Below the pieces are notes generated by a model, which saw nothing but the letters and a program-made list of their open reading frames with translations, was not told where the DNA came from and searched no databases. Below are positions 1-6,315 of a stretch of DNA of 8,717 nt, piece by piece (within the stretch, counting starts at the first letter, position 1; the number at the start of each line of letters is the position of its first letter). This DNA is from an uncultured Mycoplasmatota bacterium (lineage in GTDB: Bacteria; Bacillota_I; Bacilli_A; RF39; UBA660). The stretch is from the NCBI GenBank assembly GCA_948472605.1, contig CAOKUH010000066.1:1-8717 (forward strand). The letters run 5' to 3'. The translations under genes were made by a program, and so were the position numbers.

Positions 1-1
1 C

Positions 2-118
2 GAAAGATATATTAATAATTCCATAACTAGATTTGATAAAGATGTTTTAGCAAAATTATGTTATATTTTAGATTGTAGATTAGATGAAATTATTACATAT
101 GTAAGAACAAACGATTAA
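2..118 (+). CDS. C-terminal part of a small Cro/CI-type HTH regulator (partial)
   Basis: The frame is open from the left edge and ends at TAA 116-118, giving the last 38 residues of a protein whose start lies outside the window. The tail contains a run like DVLAKLCYILDCRLDEIITY. This matches the end of short XRE/Cro-type helix-turn-helix proteins, in which a helix reading 'L-x-K-[IL]-C-x-x-L-[DN]-C' is followed by 'x-x-[DE]-I-[IL]-x-[YF]'. Such 65-75-residue proteins are usually DNA-binding repressors. The DNA-recognition helix itself is outside the window, so no target can be proposed. A strong hairpin terminator follows directly. The call rests on a short segment but the pattern is distinctive. 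Confidence 0.6.
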   Translation, partial: ERYINNSITRFDKDVLAKLCYILDCRLDEIITYVRTND

Positions 119-152
119 AAAAAGTAAAATAACTCAATCTATTTTACTTTTT
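119..152. terminator. Bidirectional intrinsic terminator (copy 1 of a repeated hairpin)
   Basis: Bases 119-131 pair perfectly with 140-152 (13 bp) around an 8-base loop. The left arm begins with an A-run and the right arm ends with a T-run, so it can terminate the plus-strand HTH gene ending at 118 and the minus-strand pyrophosphatase gene ending at 185. A nearly identical hairpin occurs at 837-871. Confidence 0.75.
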
Positions 153-184
153 AAATATTTAAAATTATATTAACTTTACCAAAT

Positions 185-796
185 TTATTTTACTAATTTT
201 CTAGTTCTATGATAATAATTCGCGAATTCTTCCAGAGCACTAGTATTTTTTGAACATTTAATTCTATTATTTATTTCTTCATCACTCATCTCAGCTAATG
301 TTTTATCATATCCAAGCGGCATAAATATATAACATAAATCAGACCATTTTTTTTCAGTATTATTTCCTCTTATTGTTGTAGATAAACTACCTTCACATGT
401 TCCATCGAAACATAATATATTTTGGCCATCATAATATGCTAAGCATTCCTTAAACGCACAATTTCTATTTAAAATACCTTGCATTTGTTTCAATATTCCT
501 TCTACTCCTAAAGTATCTAAAGCAAAATTTACAAAAGCTCTAGGAAAACCATTTAATTCTTCTATAAAAAAACCTGCGTCTAAAGCGATACATGGCTTTT
601 TTATAATGTTATAAGCTTCTTTAACTTTATATTTTGCTATTTCTCTAACATCATCACATCTAGGCTCAGTTAAATTGCATTCATATGTCTCTAATTTAAT
701 ATCAGTTAATAGACTTTTAGCAGTAGCAATTTTTCCTTTATTACTTGTAACAAACACTATTTCATTTCTAATTTTGATTAACTCTGATTTTTCCAT
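185..796 (-). CDS. Divergent HAM1/RdgB-like (ITPase family) nucleotide pyrophosphatase
   Basis: The 203-residue protein begins with the family signature FVTSNKGKIATAKSLL (residues 15-30; T-x-N-x-x-K substrate motif). This is followed by DDVREIAKYKVKEAY (48-62) and ALDAGFFIEELNGFPRAFVN (71-90), equivalent to the usual D-[ST]-G-L-x-V-x-x-L-x-G-x-P-G segment. Family members hydrolyse non-canonical purine NTPs (ITP, dITP, XTP) to monophosphate and pyrophosphate in the cytoplasm. Length fits the family. Oddities: D73-A-G lacks the usual Ser/Thr, the P-G after the loop is P-R, and the C-terminal G-F-G-Y-D-P and S-H-R motifs are replaced by WSDLCYIF (151-158) and SKNTSALEEF (182-191). A DKTLAEMSDEE stretch (164-174) keeps the family's 'KT-x-AEM' motif. 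An AAGGTGGG ribosome site precedes the ATG by about 6 bases. The gene is flanked by duplicated terminators, so it is probably transcribed alone. The family call is good, but substrate specificity is uncertain. Confidence 0.8.
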   Translation of the reverse strand: MEKSELIKIRNEIVFVTSNKGKIATAKSLLTDIKLETYECNLTEPRCDDVREIAKYKVKEAYNIIKKPCIALDAGFFIEELNGFPRAFVNFALDTLGVEGILKQMQGILNRNCAFKECLAYYDGQNILCFDGTCEGSLSTTIRGNNTEKKWSDLCYIFMPLGYDKTLAEMSDEEINNRIKCSKNTSALEEFANYYHRTRKLVK

Positions 797-836
797 TTAA
801 ACCCACCTTAATTACTACTTTTTGTACTCAATTTTA

Positions 837-871
837 AAAAAGTAAAATAACTTTAACTTATTTTACTTTTT
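837..871. terminator. Intrinsic terminator of rpsU-yqeY (copy 2 of the repeated hairpin)
   Basis: Bases 837-850 pair perfectly with 858-871 (14 bp) around a 7-base loop. On the minus strand the transcript leaves the hairpin through an uninterrupted U-run, directly after the yqeY stop codon, which overlaps the stem. It separates yqeY from the pyrophosphatase gene. The arms and the 3' flank share 16-base and 20-base identical blocks with the hairpin at 119-152. Confidence 0.75.
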
Positions 872-1310
872 AAATATTCATAATTTTCTCTTTTACTTTT
901 TTAGATACAACGCTCATATCTGTACGAGATGAAATACTTTGTAATTCTTTCATTATTAAACCCATGTCTTTCATACTTGTCGGATTTACTTTAGCAAATA
1001 CCTCATCTATCTTTTTGTTAACTTCATCCTCGCTCATTTCTTCCGGTAAATAATCTTTTAATAACGCTATTTCTTTATTTAAATTTTCAATCTCTGAATG
1101 CTTATTAAATTTTTCAAATTCAGTTATAGAATCCATTCTCATTTTAACTTGTTTTTTTATAACAGCTATAACCTCATCGTCAGTTAAATCATCTTTTTTA
1201 TTAATAAGTTCTAATTGTAGAGCACTTTTAAGCATACGAAGCACACTTATTGAGAATTTATCTTGCTCCTTCATTTTACTAACTAGATCTTTATTAATTT
1301 GTTCAAACAT
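870..1310 (-). CDS. yqeY: GatB/YqeY-domain protein
   Basis: The 146-residue protein matches the YqeY family along its whole usual length (about 148). It has the N-terminal pattern 'KDLVSKMKEQDKFSISVLRMLKSAL', a charged 'KQVKMRMDSITEFEKFNKH' helix in the middle, and the conserved LLKDYLPEEMSEDEV (residues 84-98). The C-terminal 'MKDMGLIMKEL' (114-124) is the glycine-containing helix shared with the GatB C-terminal tRNA-binding domain. The exact function of YqeY is not established; a tRNA- or aminoacylation-related role is inferred from the shared domain. The start at 1310 follows an AAAGGTGAT ribosome site at normal spacing, in the 11-base gap after rpsU. The rpsU-yqeY order is conserved in Firmicutes. 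Confidence 0.93.
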   Translation of the reverse strand: MFEQINKDLVSKMKEQDKFSISVLRMLKSALQLELINKKDDLTDDEVIAVIKKQVKMRMDSITEFEKFNKHSEIENLNKEIALLKDYLPEEMSEDEVNKKIDEVFAKVNPTSMKDMGLIMKELQSISSRTDMSVVSKKVKEKIMNI

Positions 1311-1321
1311 ATTATCACCTT

Positions 1322-1504
1322 TTAATTATTTTTATGTTTACGAGCATTACGCATCATTTCTTTTTTAGCTTCCCTTTTTTGAACTCCAGGTTTTGTATAA
1401 TGTTTCTTTTTCTTAAGTTCAGAAGGGACACCACTTTTTGCAACTTTCATTTTCCAAGTTTTCATTGCTTTTTCTAAGTTACCATTTACCGCTACTTTTG
1501 TCAT
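1322..1504 (-). CDS. rpsU: 30S ribosomal protein bS21
   Basis: With the start at 1504 the protein is 60 residues, the usual S21 length. It is rich in Lys/Arg and has the S21 pattern: N-terminal 'VAVNGNLEKAMKTWK', a central 'KSGVPSELKKKKHYTKPGVQK' and a basic C-terminal tail. S21 binds the platform of the small ribosomal subunit and helps initiation. An upstream in-frame ATG at 1534 would add ten residues, but those codons contain the ribosome-binding site itself (GAAAGGAGGG, 1511-1520), so 1504 is the true start. The gene is first in an operon with yqeY, driven by the promoter at 1536-1565. Confidence 0.95.
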   Translation of the reverse strand: MTKVAVNGNLEKAMKTWKMKVAKSGVPSELKKKKHYTKPGVQKREAKKEMMRNARKHKNN

Positions 1505-1510
1505 ATAAAT

Positions 1511-1520
1511 CCCTCCTTTC
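1511..1520 (-). promoter_or_regulatory. Ribosome-binding site fixing the rpsU start
   Basis: GAAAGGAGGG on the minus strand lies 6 bases before the ATG at 1504. Because it falls inside the codons of the longer in-frame reading, it excludes the upstream ATG at 1534 as the start. Confidence 0.85.
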
Positions 1521-1535
1521 AATTTAACTATCATG

Positions 1536-1565
1536 ATTATAGCACTTTTTTCTTATAATTTGCAA
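1536..1565 (-). promoter_or_regulatory. Sigma-A-type promoter of rpsU-yqeY
   Basis: On the minus strand a TTGCAA -35 box (1560-1565) is followed after 18 bases by a perfect TATAAT -10 box (1536-1541), which carries an extended -10 TGC. Transcription should begin near 1529, giving a leader of about 25 bases that contains the ribosome site. The rest of the 1535-1668 gap holds only A/T-rich sequence, and I see no convincing terminator for sufB. Confidence 0.75.
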
Positions 1566-1668
1566 GAAATATATCAGATTTTTTTGCTTTCTAAAAAATT
1601 TTTTTACCTAAATCCGTAACATTATTTTAAATTTAATTTTATCCAAAATTACCATTTAAAACATTTTA

Positions 1669-2961
1669 TTACTCCTTTATTAATCTATTTAATTCAACAG
1701 CATATTCCATAGGAAGCTCTTTTTTAAAATCAGCAATAAAGCCTGTAATTATTAATTCTTTAGCTCTATCTTCTGAAAGACCTTTACTCATTAAATAAAA
1801 CATTTTATCTTCATCAACTTTTGACACACTAGCTTCATGAGAAATACAAGAAGTATCATTTAAAACAATATTAGTAGGATAAGTATCACTTCTTGAGTTA
1901 TCATCAATCAATATAGTATCACATTTAACAATACCAACACTATTTGTAGCACTTTCACATATTTTAGTAGTTCCTCTATAATTAGAAATTCCGCCATCTT
2001 CAGCAATAGACTTACTTATAATATTACTTTTAGTATTTTTACCAATGTGAATCATTTTAGCTCCAGCATCTAAAGCTTGATTTTTTTTAGCATAAGCAAC
2101 ACTTATAGAATTCCCTGTAGAATAATTCCCTTTTAAAATACATGATGGATATTTCATTGTAACTTTACTCCCAATATTTCCATCAATCCATTCCATTTTT
2201 CCATGATCAGAAACAATTGCTCTTTTAGTTACCAAATTATAAACATCTGTACTCCAATTTTGAATAGTTGAATAACGCATTGTTGCTCTATCCTTTACAT
2301 AAATTTCAACAACTCCAGCATGCAAAGCAGAACTAGAATAACTTTTAGCAGTACAACCTTCAATATATTCAAGAGATGAATCATCATCAACAATAATTAT
2401 CGTTCTTTCAAATTGGCCTAAACTTTTTGTATCAATTCTAAAATAGCTTTGTAAAGGTCTATCTAATTTTGTATTCTTAGGAATATATATGAATGTTCCT
2501 CCACTCCAAACCGCGCCATTTAAAGCAGTATATTTATTTTCATCATACTTAACTAAATTATTAAAATATTCTTTAAAAAGCAAAGGATATTTTTGCAAAG
2601 CTTCATCTGTACTTAAAAATATGATATCTTTATTAGTATTTTGTTTATGATAAATAACTTCACTTTCATACTGATTAGAAACACCATCTAAATATTTATC
2701 TTCAGCATCAATAACTCCTAAATTGCAAAAAGTATTTTTAACTTTCTTGGAAACATTTTCCCAATTATCTTGATACTTTTCATGTTCATTTTTATAATAT
2801 AAAATTTCGTCAAAATCAAAATCAATAATAGGACCAAATTTAGGATTATCTAGTTCTAAAAACTTTTCATAAGATTTAAGACGAAAATCAAGCATCCATT
2901 TTGGCTCATTCTTGCTTTTTGATAAATTAATTATAAATTCTTTTGATAAACCATTTTTCAT
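1669..2961 (-). CDS. sufB: Fe-S cluster assembly scaffold protein SufB
   Basis: SufB works with SufC and SufD as the cytosolic scaffold that builds Fe-S clusters. From the ATG at 2961 the protein has 430 residues. Hallmarks are WMLDFRLKS (22-30), ALNGAVWSGGTFIYIPK (146-162), GQFERTIIIVDD (182-193), EGCTAKSYSSSALHAGVVEI (201-220), MEWIDGNIGSKVTMKYP (256-272), KCDTILIDDNSRSDT (346-360) and HEASVSKVDEDKMFYLMSKG (375-394). Cys347 and Glu376 match the catalytic Cys and Glu of E. coli SufB, and Cys203 the conserved EGC cysteine. SufB rather than SufD is clear from these motifs. It is short for the family (about 465): it lacks about 25 N-terminal residues and the last few. A longer reading to a GTG at 2988 would lie upstream of the predicted transcription start. 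No sufC, sufD, sufS or sufU is adjacent, which is unusual. Confidence 0.93.
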   Translation of the reverse strand: MKNGLSKEFIINLSKSKNEPKWMLDFRLKSYEKFLELDNPKFGPIIDFDFDEILYYKNEHEKYQDNWENVSKKVKNTFCNLGVIDAEDKYLDGVSNQYESEVIYHKQNTNKDIIFLSTDEALQKYPLLFKEYFNNLVKYDENKYTALNGAVWSGGTFIYIPKNTKLDRPLQSYFRIDTKSLGQFERTIIIVDDDSSLEYIEGCTAKSYSSSALHAGVVEIYVKDRATMRYSTIQNWSTDVYNLVTKRAIVSDHGKMEWIDGNIGSKVTMKYPSCILKGNYSTGNSISVAYAKKNQALDAGAKMIHIGKNTKSNIISKSIAEDGGISNYRGTTKICESATNSVGIVKCDTILIDDNSRSDTYPTNIVLNDTSCISHEASVSKVDEDKMFYLMSKGLSEDRAKELIITGFIADFKKELPMEYAVELNRLIKE

Positions 2962-2976
2962 AACCATCACAAAAAA

Positions 2977-3005
2977 ATTATATAACACTTCCTTAATTTT
3001 AACAA
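2977..3005 (-). promoter_or_regulatory. Promoter of sufB, implying a near-leaderless mRNA
   Basis: On the minus strand TTGTTA (3000-3005) and a perfect TATAAT (2977-2982) are separated by exactly 17 bases. The expected transcription start is about 2970, which coincides with GTG 2970. ATG 2967 and ATG 2961 follow within ten bases, so the message would have little or no leader and no room for a ribosome site. Its -35 box touches that of the divergent promoter. Confidence 0.65.
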
Positions 3006-3034
3006 TTGAAATATTTTTTATATTTTGCTATAAT
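3006..3034 (+). promoter_or_regulatory. Promoter of the 3065-3743 operon
   Basis: TTGAAA (3006-3011), a 17-base spacer and TATAAT (3029-3034) with an extended -10 TGC form a near-consensus sigma-A promoter. It is back to back with the sufB promoter. The leader carries AAGGAGG before the ATG at 3065. Confidence 0.75.
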
Positions 3035-3064
3035 TAAAAATAGAAAAAATAAGGAGGCTAGAAT

Positions 3065-3364
3065 ATGGGTGGCGTTAGTAACAAATATATTAATGCTGCT
3101 TATGTAGCATCTTGGAAAGAAAAAAATCCTAAATTACATGATTTAGAAACAGATGGAAATTTTTTAATTTATAATAATGAAAAATTAGATATTAGAAATA
3201 TATATATGCAAGATATTTTAATAAACCCTAATATTTTCTATGGAATAATTAACATGGAAAGTAAAGATTTATTTAATATAATAAAGCTACATACATGTGC
3301 TATAAAAATAAAAGAAAAAGAATTAATGGAAAAAGTAAGGAGAATAAAAGAATATGAAAGCTGA
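3065..3364 (+). CDS. Hypothetical protein, 99 residues
   Basis: I do not recognise this protein. It is a soluble-looking 99-residue product with no signal peptide or membrane segment. The N-terminal half is mixed (SNKYINAAYVASWKEKNPK, then ETDGNFLIYNNEKLDIRN). The C-terminal half ends in a very basic/acidic helix (KIKEKELMEKVRRIKEYES) that could form a short coiled coil. A strong AAGGAGG ribosome site and a near-consensus promoter support it as a real gene. It overlaps the next gene by 11 bases, so translation of the two is probably coupled and they likely act together. The function is unknown. Confidence 0.8.
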   Translation: MGGVSNKYINAAYVASWKEKNPKLHDLETDGNFLIYNNEKLDIRNIYMQDILINPNIFYGIINMESKDLFNIIKLHTCAIKIKEKELMEKVRRIKEYES

Positions 3365-3743
3365 AAAAGTTAATAGAATTATAACCCCAACTGAATATTT
3401 TAATATTAGTGCAAAAAAGGAAAAAACGGAAAAAGAAATTGAGGATTTACAAACATTTCAAGATTTTATTAAAGAATGTGAAACGTATCCTAATCATGCT
3501 ACACCTGCAATGCAAGATGTATATTCAGAATATCAAAGAAAATTAAAAGAACTAGCAAATAAAGAAAATAATGTAATAACTGAATATGAAGAAAGAGTTC
3601 CCAATGAAAATCTTGAGGAAACAGAAGATTCTACGAGAAAATTAGTAAAAAATAAATCTGGCTATATTGATGCAACTGTTATTTTAGTAATAATTTTAAA
3701 TATCGGTTTTATAATTGCTATGGCTTTACTAGGAAATAAATAA
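3354..3743 (+). CDS. Hypothetical tail-anchored membrane protein, 129 residues
   Basis: I do not recognise this protein. About 100 hydrophilic residues, with helical charged stretches likely to form coiled coil (roughly 20-40 and 55-80), are followed by one hydrophobic segment at about 104-126 (YIDATVILVIILNIGFIIAM) and a short GNK end. There is no N-terminal signal, so the layout is that of a C-terminally anchored protein with its main domain in the cytoplasm. An AAGGAG site at 3337-3342, inside the previous gene, serves the ATG at 3354. The two genes form an operon ending at a strong terminator. A partnership with the 99-residue protein is inferred from the overlap only. Confidence 0.8.
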   Translation: MKAEKVNRIITPTEYFNISAKKEKTEKEIEDLQTFQDFIKECETYPNHATPAMQDVYSEYQRKLKELANKENNVITEYEERVPNENLEETEDSTRKLVKNKSGYIDATVILVIILNIGFIIAMALLGNK

Positions 3744-3772
3744 TCACCCATAAAATTTTGGGTGATTTTTTT
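3742..3772 (+). terminator. Intrinsic terminator of the 3065-3743 operon
   Basis: AATCACCCA (3742-3750) pairs with TGGGTGATT (3759-3767) around an 8-base loop and leads into a T-run. It overlaps the stop codon of the membrane protein gene. Confidence 0.85.
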
Positions 3773-3786
3773 ATTACAAAAATATC

Positions 3787-3822
3787 AAAAAAAATAAGTG
3801 TTATCTCTTATAATAACACTTA
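3787..3822 (-). terminator. Intrinsic terminator of ackA-nrnA
   Basis: TAAGTGTTAT (3795-3804) and ATAACACTTA (3813-3822) form a 10-bp stem with an 8-base loop. The A-run at 3787-3794 becomes a U-run in the minus-strand transcript, 17 bases after the phosphoesterase stop codon. It stands tail to tail with the plus-strand terminator at 3742-3772. Confidence 0.8.
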
Positions 3823-3838
3823 CAAATTATCTTAGTAA

Positions 3839-4792
3839 TTACTCGTAAAAACTACAAGCTTCATCTAAATCTTTAAGAAGATTATCAATCTCTTCTATTG
3901 TTTTACATCTCGCCCCACTTGCAAACTTATGTCCACCACCATGATACTTCTCTGCTATTTCATTAATTATTGGTCCTCGACTTCTAATATTAACCTTATA
4001 AATATCATTTTTATCATCAAAAGTAACAAATATCCAAACTAAAACTTCTTTTATATAATTAAAATCATTTATCATATTAGATGGTGTCCCACTATCAACT
4101 TTATAATCTTTTAAAACTTCTGGCATTATTTTAATATAAGCCAGTCCATTATCAGTTAAAGTCAAATTCTCTGCTAAATAACCATGAAATCTTATTTCAT
4201 TAATTGGTCTTTCATAAAGCTTAGTATATAAAGAAGCAAAGTCAATCTTATACTCATCAATTAATTTTGAAACTACTTTAAATGTTCTTGCAGTTGTATA
4301 AGATAATAAAAAACGATCACTATCAGAAACAATCCCCAAAAATAAATTACTAGCAATATTTTCATTCATTTTTAAATTAGTATTAAATATTAAATCTGCA
4401 ATCATTTGACAAGTACTTGAGGCTGTTTCATCAACTAGTTCTACATTAGCAATTATTTTATCACAAGGATGGTGATCGATTTTTATAACTTCCTTATATT
4501 CTAAATCTTCTATACCATCTACTCTATCTAAAGTAGGAACATCCAATATTATTAATAAAACATCCTCTAAATTACCTAAATTTTCTCTATCAAGAGAACC
4601 AAAATATTTAAACTTTGTAACATTTAAGCCTACTGCTAAAACTTTCTTATTTGGAAAAGTATATTTTATGGCATCACGAAGAGCAATTTCGCTTGCAACG
4701 GCATCTGGATCAGGACCTACATGTCTTGCAATAACAATATTTTGATATTTCTTAATTTTCTTATAAATAAGTTTGCTAGTATCCATAGCCAT
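3839..4792 (-). CDS. DHH/DHHA1 phosphoesterase, NrnA-like (oligoribonuclease / pAp phosphatase family)
   Basis: The 317-residue protein has the four metal-binding DHH motifs: RHVGPDPDA (23-31), ILDVPTLDR with Asp84, KIDHHP (104-109) and VSDSDRF with Asp157/Asp159. The C-terminal DHHA1 substrate motif is GGGHKFASGA (285-294). Length and architecture match NrnA-type enzymes, which use Mn2+ to degrade short RNA oligonucleotides, and in many members 3'-phosphoadenosine 5'-phosphate or cyclic-di-nucleotide products (pApA). Motif I reads H-x-G-P-D-P-D-A rather than the common N-P-D-G-D-A, so the exact substrate is uncertain. There is no membrane or PAS part, so it is not GdpP. The ATG at 4792 follows an AGGAGGG site that overlaps the end of ackA. 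The 12-base gap indicates one transcript with ackA. Confidence 0.88.
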   Translation of the reverse strand: MAMDTSKLIYKKIKKYQNIVIARHVGPDPDAVASEIALRDAIKYTFPNKKVLAVGLNVTKFKYFGSLDRENLGNLEDVLLIILDVPTLDRVDGIEDLEYKEVIKIDHHPCDKIIANVELVDETASSTCQMIADLIFNTNLKMNENIASNLFLGIVSDSDRFLLSYTTARTFKVVSKLIDEYKIDFASLYTKLYERPINEIRFHGYLAENLTLTDNGLAYIKIMPEVLKDYKVDSGTPSNMINDFNYIKEVLVWIFVTFDDKNDIYKVNIRSRGPIINEIAEKYHGGGHKFASGARCKTIEEIDNLLKDLDEACSFYE

Positions 4793-4804
4793 TTTAAAGC
4801 CCTC

Positions 4805-6001
4805 CTATCCAATTATATTAAAAGTATCAAGTGCAATCATTAACTCTTCATTAGTTGGAATTACATAAACTGGAACTTTAGATTCAGTTTTAGAAATTAC
4901 TCCTTCATGTTTATCCATATAACTTGCTATTTTCATATTTTCTTCTTTATCAATTATAATTCCTAAACAAGCTAATTTCTCTAAAATACTTTCTCTAAAT
5001 TCACGAGCATTTTCCCCAAGACCAGCAGTAAAGACTAAAGCATCTACTTCACCATTTAATTCTACAAAGTATTTTGCAATATATCCTACTATTCTATCAA
5101 TATACATATCATTAGCAAGAGTACATCTTAAATCACCTTCTAGCATAGCATTTTCAATATCACGATGATCAGAATACTTACCAGTAATTCCAAGTAAACC
5201 ACTTTGTTTATTTAAAATATTATCTACCTCTGTAATAGACTTACCTGTTTTATTCATATAAAATGGTATAACTGAATAATCAATATCCCCAGAACGTGTT
5301 CCCATCATCAAACCAGCATTAGGACTAAATCCCATTGTTGTATCAATACTTTCACCATTTTTAATGCAACAAATACTACTTCCACTACCAATATGACAAT
5401 TAATAATATTAATATTATCTTTACCTAAAATATTTTGCATAGTTTTTGTAATATATTTATGACTTGTACCATGAAAACCATATTTCCTTATACCAAAATC
5501 TTTATACCAATCATAAGGAACTGAATATAAATAATTAAGTTCTTTAATTGTTTGATGGAAAGATGTATCAAATACACCAACCATAGGAGTATTAGGCATA
5601 GCACTTCTAAAAGCATCAATACATGCTAACATTGCAGGATTATGTAATGGAGCTAAATCATTAAATTTTTCACATTCTTTTAACACTTCATCAGTTAATA
5701 AAACAGAATCTTTAAAACGATCTCCTCCATGTACTAAACGATGTCCAACACCATCTATTTCATCTAAAGAAGAAACAATTTTATTATTAATTAATTCCTC
5801 TCTTAAATAATTTACAGCTTCACTATGATTAACTAGATCCACTTCTCTTTTAGTTTTGCTACCATTTATTTTAATATTATAGAAACTACCACTCATTCCT
5901 ATTTTTTCAAAATAACCACTAATTAATTCTTTTTCACTAGGAAGCTCAATACAATTAAACTTTAAAGAAGAACTTCCAGCATTTACTGTTAATATTTTCA
6001 T
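4805..6001 (-). CDS. ackA: Acetate kinase
   Basis: AckA interconverts acetyl phosphate and ADP with acetate and ATP, giving substrate-level ATP in fermentation. The 398-residue protein is full length and carries the ASKHA-fold signatures: VNAGSSSLKF (6-15, Asn7), GVGHRLVHGG (84-93, Arg88), VFDTSFH (143-149, Asp145), KYGFHGTSH (173-181, His177), GTRSGDID (234-241, Arg236), TAGLGENA (325-332) and PTNEELMIA (382-390, Glu385). The usual active-site residues are all present. The start at 6001 follows an AGAGGTGG site. A TATAAT at 6022-6027 could serve as -10, but the -35 match is weak. The usual partner phosphotransacetylase is not adjacent. It is followed closely by the DHH phosphoesterase gene. 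Confidence 0.97.
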   Translation of the reverse strand: MKILTVNAGSSSLKFNCIELPSEKELISGYFEKIGMSGSFYNIKINGSKTKREVDLVNHSEAVNYLREELINNKIVSSLDEIDGVGHRLVHGGDRFKDSVLLTDEVLKECEKFNDLAPLHNPAMLACIDAFRSAMPNTPMVGVFDTSFHQTIKELNYLYSVPYDWYKDFGIRKYGFHGTSHKYITKTMQNILGKDNINIINCHIGSGSSICCIKNGESIDTTMGFSPNAGLMMGTRSGDIDYSVIPFYMNKTGKSITEVDNILNKQSGLLGITGKYSDHRDIENAMLEGDLRCTLANDMYIDRIVGYIAKYFVELNGEVDALVFTAGLGENAREFRESILEKLACLGIIIDKEENMKIASYMDKHEGVISKTESKVPVYVIPTNEELMIALDTFNIIG

Positions 6002-6021
6002 TTTTCTTCCACCTCTTTTCC

Positions 6022-6027
6022 ATTATA
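6022..6027 (-). promoter_or_regulatory. Possible -10 box of ackA
   Basis: A perfect TATAAT lies 20 bases upstream of the ackA ATG on the minus strand, leaving just room for the AGAGGTGG ribosome site. The hexamer 17 bases upstream (TAGAAA) matches TTGACA at four of six positions. The upstream poly-T run could also act as a weak terminator for the 66-residue gene. Support is moderate. Confidence 0.4.
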
Positions 6028-6047
6028 CAAAAAAAAAAGAAGTTTTT

Positions 6048-6248
6048 CTATCTTTCTTTTATTTGAAATGATTTTTTGACATTTTTATAATCAGTTTTTC
6101 TTGCTAATTCATCATAATCTATAATTCTTTTTTTATTAGAATCTAAATTATAGCCATATTCATTAAATCTTTCATTAACTATTCTATCTATCCCATTTTC
6201 ATTTTGTTTATCATAACATTTATAAAAATAATTAATATTCTTACGCAT
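6048..6248 (-). CDS. Small hypothetical protein, 66 residues
   Basis: I do not recognise this protein. It is a highly charged, Asn/Lys/Tyr-rich 66-residue product with no membrane segment. It begins MRKNINYFYKCYDKQNENG and ends KNVKKSFQIKER. A good AGGTGAT ribosome site at proper spacing before the ATG at 6248 supports it as a real gene. It lies upstream of ackA in the same direction, 46 bases away, and head to head with the DUF1540 gene at 6316. Base composition resembles the neighbours. The intergenic stretch 6249-6315 is A/T-rich with several TATAAT-like hexamers, none with a convincing -35. Confidence 0.6.
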   Translation of the reverse strand: MRKNINYFYKCYDKQNENGIDRIVNERFNEYGYNLDSNKKRIIDYDELARKTDYKNVKKSFQIKER

Positions 6249-6315
6249 TTATATCACCTACTTTTATTATGTATATAATATTAATTTTTATTCATAATAA
6301 GAATGGTGATTAATA

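Noticed and set aside
119..871. The two similar hairpins considered as mobile-element ends or REP-like repeats
   Set aside because: There is no transposase and no target-site duplication. Position after stop codons and the flanking A/T-runs make terminators the simpler reading; cassette insertion is kept only as an inference.
1505..1534. Ten-residue N-terminal extension of S21 from the ATG at 1534
   Set aside because: The extension encodes the ribosome-binding site and makes S21 longer than the family. The start at 1504 is ideal.
1578..1612. Runs of A and T between sufB and rpsU considered as a sufB terminator
   Set aside because: The palindrome is only A/T with almost no loop, so it would not make a stable terminator hairpin.
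2962..2988. Upstream GTG starts for sufB (2988, 2970) and ATG 2967
   Set aside because: GTG 2988 lies inside the promoter and directly abuts an AAGGAA with no spacing. GTG 2970 and ATG 2967 remain possible, but homology to SufB begins at the ATG at 2961.
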